The position numbers were made by a program, and so were the translations under genes. From an uncultured Prochlorococcus sp. (GTDB lineage Bacteria; Cyanobacteriota; Cyanobacteriia; PCC-6307; Cyanobiaceae), in the NCBI GenBank assembly GCA_902624085.1, contig CACNWD010000009.1:1-41416 (forward strand): 41,416 nt of DNA, in the 5' to 3' direction. Below, piece after piece: positions 22,583-30,715 of the stretch; the stretch's first letter is position 1, and the number at the start of each line of letters is the position of its first letter. Below the pieces are notes generated by a model, which had not been told where the DNA came from, made no database searches, and worked only from the letters and a program-made list of their open reading frames with translations.

Positions 22583-22607
22583 AGCACTCCTTAGGGGGTG
22601 CTTTTTT
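22583..22607 (+). terminator. Terminator after tRNA-Phe
   Basis: AGCACTCC (22583-22590), loop TTAG, GGGGTGCT (22595-22602) and a T-run. One T-G pair in an 8-bp stem. Suitable for ending tRNA-Phe transcription. Confidence 0.85.
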
Positions 22608-22872
22608 GTTTGAAATAGAGTATTTGCAAGGGGTCTGAGAGGACAAAAATATACACTCAAAAGGTATAAAAGAGCATTTAAGTGAGAATAATTTTGGAAA
22701 TGTAAGTGGAATGTAAGTTTTGTATGAAAGTAACTATTGATATATTCCCCAGAAATTACAACTCTAGTATTGTTCAAAATACAATTTTCTGACAAATCAT
22801 TGATTAATTAACACAAATATTCAGTTAAACTAAATTTAAAAAATATAATAAATTTATTTTTAAACAAATTAT
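22608..22872. other. Intergenic region after tRNA-Phe
   Basis: Within the 321 bases from tRNA-Phe to the next gene, only the terminator and a short direct repeat, AATGTAAGT (about 22699-22718, two copies 11 bases apart), stand out. No integrase gene and no duplicated tRNA-Phe 3' end was seen. Confidence 0.6.
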
Positions 22873-23064
22873 ATGCCTAAGATCCCGCCACACTTTGTAG
22901 TTCATAAAGAAAATAAGGTTGTTTTTTTAATTAAAGGTGTATTTCCAGAACATTTAATCTTGAAAAACTACATGCCTTACTTCCCAAAAGTATTTAAAGG
23001 TATAGTAATAAGATGTGAAGAAAGTTTTTACAGAATGAGAATGAAAATCAATTCAAGAAAATGA
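22873..23064 (+). CDS. Small protein of unknown function, tandem paralog A
   Basis: 63-residue basic protein, no signal peptide or membrane segment. Its core pattern is I-P-PHFVV-x5-VVFLIKG-x2-P-x2-L-x4-MPYFPKVFKGIV-x4-E. The next gene encodes a clearly similar core, so the two are tandem duplicates. It overlaps that gene by four bases (ATGA), implying coupled translation and perhaps a paired product. I do not recognise a named family. The alternating hydrophobic pattern suggests a small beta-rich fold; that is inference. Confidence 0.75.
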   Translation: MPKIPPHFVVHKENKVVFLIKGVFPEHLILKNYMPYFPKVFKGIVIRCEESFYRMRMKINSRK

Positions 23065-23312
23065 TAAGAAAGTCAAAGTATACAAATGAATATAAAAGAG
23101 GAAAAAGTAAAAATCCAATACCATTTCCTCACATTGTTGTATTAGAGCAAAAAAAAGTTTATTTTAAAATAGAATCTGGCTGGCCTGCCTCACTTTCCGT
23201 AAAACCAATCATGAGAGAACATTTTCCTGATGACTTTACAGGAATTATTGCTTCAGTTGAGACTTGGGAAGAATTGATGAAAGGATTAGACCCCAATAGG
23301 AAAATTGATTAA
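23061..23312 (+). CDS. Small protein of unknown function, tandem paralog B
   Basis: 83-residue protein with a basic N-terminal extension (about 20 residues, KSKYTNEYKRGKSK) before a core similar to its upstream neighbour: IPFPHIVVLEQKKVYFKI, a Pro and Leu at matching positions, then MREHFPDDFTGIIASVETWEEL. Eight to twelve positions in the core are identical and most others conservative. The C-terminus continues past the paralog's core. It starts with an ATGA overlap of the upstream stop. No recognised family, no signal or membrane segment. Confidence 0.78.
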   Translation: MIRKSKYTNEYKRGKSKNPIPFPHIVVLEQKKVYFKIESGWPASLSVKPIMREHFPDDFTGIIASVETWEELMKGLDPNRKID

Positions 23313-23461
23313 ATATTATATTTAAAAATTCTAATTAAATTTATTCCTAAAGATTTAATCTTACTCTCAAAAAATTTTCATAATTTATACTGATAAATAT
23401 TAAATATTGAAGTTAAGAAAGTTTTAAAATAACCTTATTAAATATTCAATATCAATTAATT

Positions 23462-23754
23462 ATGTTTGTAAGTATTGATTTATGCTTAGTTCCCATTGGA
23501 GTTGGTATTTCTTTATCACCCTATATTAAAGAATGCAAAAAAATCATTGAGGATAGTATCTAACTCATCAAATGGGGCCAAATGGAACTGCGATAGAGGA
23601 TGATTGGGAAGATGTTTTTAAATGTGTAAAAAAATGCCATGAAAACGTTCATCAAAAAGGGTCACCAAGGATTTATACAACTATCAAAGTGAATACAAGA
23701 ATCGATAAGTTACAGAGATTCAAAGATAAAATAAATAGCATATTAGATAATTAA
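23462..23754 (+). pseudogene. Frameshifted UPF0045/MTH1187-type thiamine-binding-family gene
   Basis: Two adjacent frames together make a UPF0045 (DUF77) protein. Frame one from ATG 23462 gives MFVSIDLCLVPIGVGISLSP, YIKECKKIIEDS, then ATC TAA; a second frame continues with LTHQMGPNGTAIEDDWEDVF, CVKKCHENVH and RIYTTIKVNTRIDK to the stop at 23754. Homologues read through as ...EDSGL..xMGPNGT..., so one base appears to be missing between 23558 and 23562. Members of the family bind thiamine-like ligands, role uncertain. Complete length would be about 97 aa. Either a recent pseudogene, a sequencing or assembly error, or less likely recoding. An internal ATG at 23572 could give a 60-aa fragment. 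Confidence 0.75.
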
Positions 23755-23826
23755 ATAGATATTTTAAAAAAAACTTATGATAAAACTAAAGCTTGTAATG
23801 GTCATTACTGGATATAAATAATATAT

Positions 23827-24213
23827 TTACTTTTCTAAACTACATACTTGATCAATCACACCTAGCAAAAGTTTATCACCGTTTGGATATTTCCATTTTG
23901 GATTAATATTTTCAAATTCATTAAATTCATCAGCTCCCACAGCAACATCTCTGAAAGTCTTTTCATTACAATTTATATCCATTGTGTAGAGAATATCTTT
24001 AGTAATATCACTCTTATTTTTTGGTATAAATTTACTTAAAACTCTTCGAGTCCCATCTTCATTAATTTGGACACTTTGTTGATCCCATACTTGCTCTCCA
24101 TACTTACTTCGAGGGACTACCACCCAATTATGTGAAAGTGCATTTACTGCTAAAGGGACAAGATTAATTAAAAATATCAAAAGGTAAGCAAATAAAATCT
24201 TAAATGTATTCAA
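23827..24213 (-). CDS. Small exported protein of unknown function
   Basis: 128 residues with a clear signal peptide: a lysine at residue 5, a hydrophobic stretch to about 24, and likely cleavage after AVNA. The mature part opens HNWVVVPRSKYGEQVWDQQS and carries two cysteines, in MDINCNEKT near 80 and in IDQVCSLEK at the end, which could form a disulfide. The W...S...D and YTMDINC...PNGDKLLLGVIDQVC pattern loosely resembles surface-adhesin-E-like small exported domains; this is weak. It is probably periplasmic. Flanked on both sides by A+T-rich gaps with no operon partner. Confidence 0.75.
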   Translation of the reverse strand: MNTFKILFAYLLIFLINLVPLAVNALSHNWVVVPRSKYGEQVWDQQSVQINEDGTRRVLSKFIPKNKSDITKDILYTMDINCNEKTFRDVAVGADEFNEFENINPKWKYPNGDKLLLGVIDQVCSLEK

Positions 24214-24476
24214 AATTTATGTAGACAATCTTTTATTAGCATAGCAACTTGGAACCTTTCAAAGACAAAAGATTTTGAGGCAAATTAGCTTAAATAATTA
24301 ATAATTAGTTTTAAATACTATTATCCAACACATAAGTATTATCAAAAAAAGTAAATTTTTAATGATTTGGTTGTTTACAGATATTTGATAGACTCTTAAT
24401 TGAAATTAAAGCAATATTTATATATGCTCTAACTTTTTTTGATGTTTATAAATACATTCAACTTAGATATTGAGAA
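24214..24476. other. Intergenic region, no feature seen
   Basis: 263 A+T-rich bases separating the divergent exported-protein gene and the TVP38-family gene. Presumably both promoters lie here. No ORF, RNA or strong repeat was found by eye. Confidence 0.6.
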
Positions 24477-25115
24477 ATGATGAAGTTAAAAAAATTTCTT
24501 TTAATTTCTCTATGCGTATTAACTGCAATCCTTTTTTACTATTTTATAGTAATTGAATGGAAAGAAGAGATTAATCAAATTGTTCAGAGTATGGGGGCAT
24601 GGGCGCCCATAGGAATATTTATTCTAAGAGGGATTAGTACTATTTTCCCAATAATATCTAATCTTCCCTATGCAATTCTTGCTGGAACTGTTCTTGATTT
24701 CAAAACCGCTTATCTAACAATATTCCTTTCTGATTTCATATCATGTCAAATTGCTTTTTTAATAGCAAGGAAGTTAGGGAGAGATCCTGTAAAACGCTTA
24801 GTTGGAAATAAGGCAATGAAGAGAATTGAAAGCTTTAATGAAAATCAACTTGAGGGGAATTTCTTTTTAATGACTGGGGTATTAATGACAGGACTTTTTG
24901 ATTTCCTTAGTTATGGATTAGGACTAGGCGGCACCAAGTGGCGAATATTTACTTTTTCCTTACTACTATGTCTTGTAATATTTGATGCTGTAGCTGTAGC
25001 TGTAGGTGCGGGGTTAGCTGATGCGGTTTATATAGGTTTTGCAATGATAGGAATGTTTGGTCTTGCAATTATTACTGGTTTAATAAAAAAAAGAATTTCT
25101 ATCTCAACTCGATAA
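24477..25115 (+). CDS. TVP38/TMEM64 (DedA-superfamily, VTT-domain) membrane protein
   Basis: 212-residue integral membrane protein. An N-terminal helix (about 6-26) is followed by QSMGAWAPIGIFILRGISTIFPI and NLPYAILAGTVLDF, the recognisable VTT-domain opening, then LSDFISCQIAFLIARKLGRDPVKRLVG, in which the FxxARxLGR pattern is diagnostic. Later hydrophobic segments lie at about 130-150, 155-175 and 180-205. DedA-superfamily members act in lipid or small-molecule transport and membrane homeostasis; the substrate here is unknown. No neighbours share its strand closely. ATG ATG at the start leaves a one-residue ambiguity. Confidence 0.88.
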   Translation: MMKLKKFLLISLCVLTAILFYYFIVIEWKEEINQIVQSMGAWAPIGIFILRGISTIFPIISNLPYAILAGTVLDFKTAYLTIFLSDFISCQIAFLIARKLGRDPVKRLVGNKAMKRIESFNENQLEGNFFLMTGVLMTGLFDFLSYGLGLGGTKWRIFTFSLLLCLVIFDAVAVAVGAGLADAVYIGFAMIGMFGLAIITGLIKKRISISTR

Positions 25116-25390
25116 TTTAAAAATTTCTCCAAGTCTAATTAAATATAAAATAAATTTTTTGGACTTAAATCTGTATTGATATTAATAATTTAAATATAAA
25201 ATTATTTATCTCCCCATCCATCTAAAAGAATTTTTTACCAGACGATTAGTCTTTCTTATAATTTAAAATTTTAGAATTTCCCTGAAATAATTAATCTTGA
25301 TTAAAAAGATATAACATTTTGCAAAAAAAATAATTGATGGTATAAATTTATGCAAGAATATGTAACTGTAAAAGAAATTGAAATTTACGA

Positions 25391-25570
25391 ATGACTCAAT
25401 TTAGACCGACATCTTATAAACGTCCTGGAGAGCAAATTTCAACTACACCATCTGGAACTAAAATAACTTCTGCTAAAAATTTAATGATAGATTCAATGGT
25501 AAGAATGATTCAAAAAGCAACAAATCATTCAGTAGAAGAAAAACTTGAAGAAGAATTTAATAACAATTAA
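25391..25570 (+). CDS. 59-residue protein of unknown function overlapping cpeS
   Basis: Reads MTQFRPTSYKRPGEQISTTP, SGTKITSAKNLMIDSMVRMI then QKATNHSVEEKLEEEFNNN. Basic proline-containing N-terminus and an amphipathic helical C-terminus, no signal peptide. Its 3' end overlaps the TTG start of cpeS by 26 bases in another frame, so it is co-transcribed with the bilin lyase and may have a role in the residual phycoerythrin system; function is unknown. A 14-codon ORF at 25350-25394 overlaps its start by four bases (ATGA). Codon use and length fit a true small gene of this compact genome. Confidence 0.72.
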   Translation: MTQFRPTSYKRPGEQISTTPSGTKITSAKNLMIDSMVRMIQKATNHSVEEKLEEEFNNN

Positions 25571-26084
25571 AGAGTTTATTGATCAAAGTATTGGTGAGTG
25601 GAAATCCATAAGAAGTACACACACGTTAGCTTTCCAAGAATTTGAAAATACTAATGCTAGTTTAATAATCTCATATAAAAATATAGAGAGCAAAAAGGTG
25701 TTAGAAATTAAAAATAGATTCAAATTCGCTAAAAATATATCATTCGCAATTCAAATTTCATGGAAATCTATGAGTGAATGGCCAACTGAAAATAAATCTC
25801 AAGAGAGTAATACAATTTTAATATTTATTCCCGAAGATGAATATACAGGGACCTTAATAAAGGATAAGGGATATGTAGAGCAAATACCTTCATCTTCTAG
25901 ATATATTATGGACGAAAGCAATACTTTTAATATTGAAACTGAATATAACTCAACAATAAGTGAGGAAAAAATTTGGTTTTTATCTGAAAATGTTCGGTCA
26001 AGATATTCAGTCATTAAAAGCAAAATAAATAAGGGGATTTTGCAAACATCCCATGCTACTGAGATAAGAAAAATAATTATTTGA
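25545..26084 (+). CDS. cpeS: Phycobilin lyase CpeS (bilin attachment to phycoerythrin beta)
   Basis: S-type bilin lyase, a 10-stranded lipocalin-like enzyme that attaches phycoerythrobilin to the central cysteine (Cys82) of phycobiliprotein beta subunits. The 179-residue protein starts at TTG 25545; there is no ATG before the conserved core. IKEFIDQSIGEWKSIRSTHTLAF near 8-30 is the family signature (F-x2-S-x-G-x-W-x-S-x-R-x2-H). Other regions are A+T-driven but in register. Its likely target, cpeB, lies immediately convergent with an 8-base overlap of the two 3' ends. Studies of high-light Prochlorococcus showed CpeS loading PEB on Cys82 of this type of CpeB. Confidence 0.9.
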   Translation: MKKNLITIKEFIDQSIGEWKSIRSTHTLAFQEFENTNASLIISYKNIESKKVLEIKNRFKFAKNISFAIQISWKSMSEWPTENKSQESNTILIFIPEDEYTGTLIKDKGYVEQIPSSSRYIMDESNTFNIETEYNSTISEEKIWFLSENVRSRYSVIKSKINKGILQTSHATEIRKIII

Positions 26085-26604
26085 GCAAATTGACTATTTT
26101 TTCAAAATAACTTCTAGTTTCATTAATTAGATTTGACACTATAGTCTTATTTTCAGTAGTTAAATTCATTGTGGTTTTTATATCAGATATAGTTGCATCT
26201 CTAATCAGCTCTACAACCCTTATTGCGTTAGGGAGAGGGACACCTAAAGATACATAAGTATTTTTAAGATCTTTTAAGCAACTTTTTTCTAAAATAGAAT
26301 CATCGTTAGTAATTAATAGATAAGTAACATATCTAAGAATTATTTCACCATCTCTAAGGCAGACAGACATCTTATTTGTTGTATTAATTGAATTATTTGA
26401 CTTTAAAGAATCCTCATTCTCACAAATCATTGCTGTAACGGCATCCGCAGCAATAGCATGTGAATTATTTGTTATTGAATTAATTGCATCCAATCTGGTA
26501 TTTGCAGTATTTACAAATTCTTGAATGCTTTCAAAATTATTATCAAGTAAATTTGAAATTTGAAGATGTTTTGTAAGAAGTTTATTATCGCTATGATTTG
26601 GCAT
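26077..26604 (-). CDS. cpeB: Degenerate phycoerythrin beta subunit (CpeB)
   Basis: Relic beta-phycoerythrin of high-light Prochlorococcus, 175 residues. The globin-like core is recognisable: IAADAVTAMICEN near 51-63, MSVCLRDGEIILRYVTYLL at 79-97 and LKNTYVSLGVPLPNAIRVV near 113-131. Canonical numbering is kept: Cys61 and the Cys82 chromophore site are present, but position 50 is Ala, and the C-terminal region lacks the second chromophore cysteine (the 158-165 area) and is shortened. No alpha subunit or linker gene is in the window, so it cannot build a normal phycobilisome; a sensory or vestigial light-harvesting role has been proposed for such proteins. Convergent with cpeS. Confidence 0.92.
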   Translation of the reverse strand: MPNHSDNKLLTKHLQISNLLDNNFESIQEFVNTANTRLDAINSITNNSHAIAADAVTAMICENEDSLKSNNSINTTNKMSVCLRDGEIILRYVTYLLITNDDSILEKSCLKDLKNTYVSLGVPLPNAIRVVELIRDATISDIKTTMNLTTENKTIVSNLINETRSYFEKIVNLLK

Positions 26605-26823
26605 CCTTTTGAATCGGAAGTAATTTCAGTCACTTTTATAAAAGAGACTTTATAAGAATAGTACAAACTTTTAATTTTTAAACCTTAACGAAGCGATAAA
26701 GCAACTCTTCTTAATGAAAAAAACAAAATAAAAATTTTACCCTTGATATTTATAAAAAATTATAATTAGTTAAATTTTCTAAATAATACGCTATGGTAAT
26801 CACATATTGGTATTAAATAAATT

Positions 26824-27030
26824 TTGGATAAGCAAGACATCCTATTATCAAAAAAATTGATTTCTTCTTATAAAGAAAGGTTAGAAAATGAAATTATCAA
26901 TCGAAGTAATAAGTTAAGAATCCCTCAGAAATTATCTCAAGAAATTATCGATAATAATTCTGAGATCAATGAATTAAAAATAATATTAAAAAGTTTAGAA
27001 ACCTCCCCATCTTCAAGAGTAGAAGGTTAA
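26824..27030 (+). CDS. Small coiled-coil protein upstream of pcrA
   Basis: 68 residues from a TTG at 26824, highly charged (Lys/Glu/Asn) and predicted to be mainly helical with leucine and isoleucine spacing suggesting a coiled coil from about 10 to 60. No recognised domain. It ends 22 bases before the GTG start of the helicase gene on the same strand and is probably co-transcribed. The start is uncertain since no ATG is available. Confidence 0.6.
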   Translation: MDKQDILLSKKLISSYKERLENEIINRSNKLRIPQKLSQEIIDNNSEINELKIILKSLETSPSSRVEG

Positions 27031-27052
27031 TTCTTTTTTAATAATTTAAACT

Positions 27053-29461
27053 GTGTCTCCACAAAACAATTTCCTTTTTGAATCACTTAATAAAGAACAA
27101 TTTGAAGCTGTAAACCATATTTATGGACCATTACTTGTAGTAGCAGGTGCAGGTAGTGGAAAGACTAAAGCTCTTACTCATAGGATCGCTAATTTAATTG
27201 AAAATAATCAAGTAAATCCGTACAACATCTTAGCAGTCACTTTTACCAATAAAGCCGCTAAAGAGATGAAACAAAGACTTGAAATCATACTTGCGAAAGA
27301 GCTTGCGACTATACGCTTTGGTCAGCCATGGTCAACATTAAAAGAATTTGATCAAAATCAACTCATAAATTTTATACATCAAGAAAGATTGCAAGACTTA
27401 TGGATAGGAACATTTCATTCATTATTTTCGAGGTTATTAAGATTTGATATTGATAAATATAAAGATCCAGATGGCCTTTCATGGAATAGACAATTTTCTA
27501 TATACGACGAAACAGATTCTCAAACTCTTTTAAAAGAAATTATTACTAAAGAGATGCAATTAGATCCTAAAAAATTCAATCCAAAAAAAATAAAATGGGC
27601 TATTAGCAACGCAAAGAATCAATGTTTAACACCTAAAGAGCTTGAAGAAAAATCTGAAAATCAAATCGATAAACTTATTGCAGATGCGTATATGAGATAT
27701 AGAATTGCACTTTCAAGAAACAATGCTCTTGATTTTGATGATCTATTATTATTACCAGTATTTTTATTAAGACAAAATCATCACGTTAGAGAATATTGGC
27801 ATAAAAGATTTATGCATATTCTTATTGATGAATATCAAGATACGAATAGAACCCAATATGAGCTTATTAAATTAATTACAACTGGGGATACTGATTCAGA
27901 ACAATTTTTTGAATGGAAAGATAGATCAATATTTGTTGTTGGTGATGCAGATCAAAGTATATACAGCTTTAGAGCTGCAGATTTCAGAATACTCATTGGT
28001 TTTAAAGAAGACTTTAAAAACAAACCAAATGATGAAAGTGATTGCGTTATAAAATTAGAAAATAACTATCGATCAACATCAAATATTCTAAGCGCAGCAA
28101 ATTCATTAATTGAAAACAATACTGAAAGAATAGAAAAAGTACTAAAAGCAACCAAAAGCGATGGAGAGCCATTAAAACTCATAAGCTGTGATGATGAGAT
28201 ATCTGAAGCAGAAGCTATTACGAGTAAGATAAGAAACTTAGGTAGTAAGAACAATTCACCAAATTGGAGTAAATTCGCAATTTTATATAGAACCAAAGCT
28301 CAGTCAAGAGTGATTGAAGAATCTTTAGTTAGGTGGAGGATTCCCTATACCGTTTATGGAGGATTACGTTTTTATGATCGCAAAGAGATAAAGGATGCTA
28401 TTGCATATTTAAAAGTTCTAATAAATAATGCAGATAATATTAGTCTTTTAAGGATTATCAATGTTCCTAGGAGAGGTATAGGTAAAACCACAATAGTGAA
28501 ACTTAATGAAATAGCAAATAAACTGGAATTACCTTTGTGGGAAGTAATTAATAATAAAGAGTGCTTAATCTCTACTATAGGGAGATCTTCAAAAGGGATA
28601 AATCAATTCACAGAACTGATGAATGAATTAACTTATTATGTAGAGAATTCAGGTCCATCTCAACTATTACAATTAATTCTAGAAAAAAGTGGATATCTTA
28701 ATGAATTAATAATGAGTGGGACTGATGAGTCAGAGGATAGAAGAAATAATCTCCAAGAATTGGTCAATGCTGCTATTCAATTTGAGGAAGAAACTGAGAA
28801 TGGAGATGCGGAAGGTTTTTTAGCTACTGCTGCTCTAACAACTGACAGCGATGATAATAAAAAAAATGTATTAAACTCTGTTACTTTAATGACTTTGCAT
28901 AATAGTAAGGGCTTGGAATTTCAAAATGTTTTCATAACAGGACTTGAGCAAGGTCTTTTCCCTAGCTATAGATCGATTGATACACCATCCTTATTAGAAG
29001 AAGAAAGGAGATTATGTTATGTAGGACTAACGAGAGCTAAAGAAAGACTATTTTTAACTCATGCTAGAGAGAGAAGATTATGGGGAGGTAATAGAGAAGT
29101 TACAATCCCTTCTATATTTCTTCAAGAGATTCCAGAAGAATTAATTGATGGAGAGATCCCTCAGAGTGGTGGAATTTCGTTAAAAAGAGATTTTCATTTA
29201 GATCGTTTAACAAGAGTTGATCGAGATAATAATTTTGTTAAGAATACGCCAATTAATTCTGTTAGAAGACTTTATTCTGGTCCCGCTAAAGGAGAGAAAT
29301 GGAAACTTGGAGATCTGTTATTACATTCAAAATTTGGGAAAGGCGAAATTATTCATATTTTTGGAAGTGGAGAAAAAATTTCACTAGCAGTTAAATTTGG
29401 TGATAAGGGTAGCAAAATCCTAGATCCACGAATAGCACCAATAAGGTCTATTAATTCTTAA
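27053..29461 (+). CDS. pcrA: ATP-dependent DNA helicase, UvrD/PcrA family
   Basis: Superfamily 1A 3'-5' helicase used in repair and in clearing replication blocks. The GTG start at 27053 gives 802 aa. Motifs in order: AGAGSGKT (Walker A) at 31-38, AVTFTNKAAKEMKQR (Ia), IDEYQDTN (II), GDADQSIYSFRAAD (III), NYRST (IV), TLHNSKGLEFQNVF (V) and CYVGLTRAKERL (VI). The C-terminus has a WKLGDLLLHSKFGKGEI Tudor-like segment seen in PcrA/UvrD. All ATPase residues are intact. Seven bases separate it from the tRNA nucleotidyltransferase gene. Confidence 0.95.
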   Translation: MSPQNNFLFESLNKEQFEAVNHIYGPLLVVAGAGSGKTKALTHRIANLIENNQVNPYNILAVTFTNKAAKEMKQRLEIILAKELATIRFGQPWSTLKEFDQNQLINFIHQERLQDLWIGTFHSLFSRLLRFDIDKYKDPDGLSWNRQFSIYDETDSQTLLKEIITKEMQLDPKKFNPKKIKWAISNAKNQCLTPKELEEKSENQIDKLIADAYMRYRIALSRNNALDFDDLLLLPVFLLRQNHHVREYWHKRFMHILIDEYQDTNRTQYELIKLITTGDTDSEQFFEWKDRSIFVVGDADQSIYSFRAADFRILIGFKEDFKNKPNDESDCVIKLENNYRSTSNILSAANSLIENNTERIEKVLKATKSDGEPLKLISCDDEISEAEAITSKIRNLGSKNNSPNWSKFAILYRTKAQSRVIEESLVRWRIPYTVYGGLRFYDRKEIKDAIAYLKVLINNADNISLLRIINVPRRGIGKTTIVKLNEIANKLELPLWEVINNKECLISTIGRSSKGINQFTELMNELTYYVENSGPSQLLQLILEKSGYLNELIMSGTDESEDRRNNLQELVNAAIQFEEETENGDAEGFLATAALTTDSDDNKKNVLNSVTLMTLHNSKGLEFQNVFITGLEQGLFPSYRSIDTPSLLEEERRLCYVGLTRAKERLFLTHARERRLWGGNREVTIPSIFLQEIPEELIDGEIPQSGGISLKRDFHLDRLTRVDRDNNFVKNTPINSVRRLYSGPAKGEKWKLGDLLLHSKFGKGEIIHIFGSGEKISLAVKFGDKGSKILDPRIAPIRSINS

Positions 29462-29467
29462 TCAAAT

Positions 29468-30715
29468 ATGGATAATTTAAATTCATATCTTTATGCAGAA
29501 TTAAAGAATACACCTTTTAATCTATTCACAATACTTACAAATTACTTAGAAATTCACAAAGATATAAAAGTTGCATTTGTCGGAGGCTATATAAGAGATT
29601 TACTAATTAAAAAATTTCATTCAAATCTTGTATTAAAAAGTCCTGATTATGATCTTGTAATTGAAGGCTCATCATTATCATTGGCAAGATTTATAAAAAA
29701 AAATATTAAAAATGTAAAAATTTGTTTGATAAAAGAATTCGAACTTTACAACACTGTAGAAATAAATATTGACAACATTAAAATTGATATCGCATCTGCT
29801 CGAGAGGAAAAATATCTTGCCCCTGGATTAAATCCTTCAGTATTTGATTCAAATATTGAAAATGACTTAAAAAGAAGAGATTTTAGTATAAATTCAATCG
29901 CTTATGAAATTTCAGAGAAGAAGTTATATGATCCATTTAATGGTATTTGTCATATTAAAAGTAAGGAGCTTAATCTTTTACATGAAAATAGCATTAGAGA
30001 TGATCCAAGTAGATTATTAAGATGTTCAAAATATGCAACAAGATTTGGTTTTAAGATATCAAAAGATTCTTTACATCAGGCGCAAACAGTCCTCAATAAA
30101 TGGCCATGGAAATACACTAAGAATAAGTATGGTTTTAAATTCCCACCAGGTATAAGTATAAGAATAAGAATGGAACTTACAGAAATATTTAAATATGATA
30201 ATTTAATAGAAATAATTAGAACTTTAGAAGAATGGAAAGTTTTATCACTATTAAATGAAAATATAAAACTTCATAATAAATTTATCAGAGGTTTAAATTG
30301 GATAAAAAGGCTCAATGGAAACTCTATTCTTTTTCTAATCAAAGATTCAAAATCATTAGAAATAATTTCAGATAGATTTTTAATAAATCAAAAAGAGAAG
30401 AAATATTTAAAAGAATTTCTAGAAATTAAAAATTCTTTAATAGAGAATGAGAAGTCTTTTTATCAATTTTCTCCATCAAACTGGACCAATTTTATTGAAG
30501 AAAAGAATTTAGATCCTGAAACCGTAAAGTTAATTATTTGTGATGGAGGTAAATTTTGGCGAAATTTTTTAAGATGGCTAATTACTTATAGATATATTAA
30601 AAGTGACAAGAATGGAAAGATATTAAAAGAAGAGGGCTGGAAACCTGGGAAAGAGATGGGAGATGAGCTGAAAAGATTAAGATTTATACAAATAGATAAC
30701 CTAAGAGTGCATTAA
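29468..30715 (+). CDS. cca: tRNA nucleotidyltransferase / poly(A) polymerase family protein
   Basis: Class II nucleotidyltransferase. It adds CCA (or part of it) to tRNA 3' ends, needed here since none of the four tRNA genes encodes CCA. Motifs: VGGYIRDLL at 38-46, the metal-binding DYD at 60-62, LKRRDFSINSIAYE near 133-146 and RDDPSRLLRCSKYATRFGF near 176-194. At 415 aa it is complete. Some bacteria split C- and A-addition between two enzymes, so full CCA activity is an assumption. The stop overlaps the convergent selD-fusion stop by four bases (TTAA). Confidence 0.9.
   Translation: MDNLNSYLYAELKNTPFNLFTILTNYLEIHKDIKVAFVGGYIRDLLIKKFHSNLVLKSPDYDLVIEGSSLSLARFIKKNIKNVKICLIKEFELYNTVEINIDNIKIDIASAREEKYLAPGLNPSVFDSNIENDLKRRDFSINSIAYEISEKKLYDPFNGICHIKSKELNLLHENSIRDDPSRLLRCSKYATRFGFKISKDSLHQAQTVLNKWPWKYTKNKYGFKFPPGISIRIRMELTEIFKYDNLIEIIRTLEEWKVLSLLNENIKLHNKFIRGLNWIKRLNGNSILFLIKDSKSLEIISDRFLINQKEKKYLKEFLEIKNSLIENEKSFYQFSPSNWTNFIEEKNLDPETVKLIICDGGKFWRNFLRWLITYRYIKSDKNGKILKEEGWKPGKEMGDELKRLRFIQIDNLRVH

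Noticed and set aside
22699-22718. Two copies of AATGTAAGT 11 bases apart
   Set aside because: Short A+T-rich repeat in a spacer; chance occurrence is likely, so not called as an operator.
22562-22795. 77-codon minus-strand ORF after tRNA-Phe
   Set aside because: Its 3' half is the antisense of the tRNA-Phe terminator and the product has no recognisable pattern; probably chance.
23404-23452. ATATTGAA ... TTCAATAT inverted repeat before the UPF0045 gene
   Set aside because: Eight A+T-rich bases with a 33-base spacer is weak in DNA of this composition.
23537-23543. A7 run as a programmed -1 slippage site for the UPF0045 gene
   Set aside because: Slipping here would meet TGA at 23548, and the family residues KKIIEDS downstream remain in the original frame.
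22552-26823. Possible attachment-site duplicate of the tRNA-Phe 3' end
   Set aside because: No second copy of the T-arm/acceptor sequence was seen in the stretch and no integrase gene is present.
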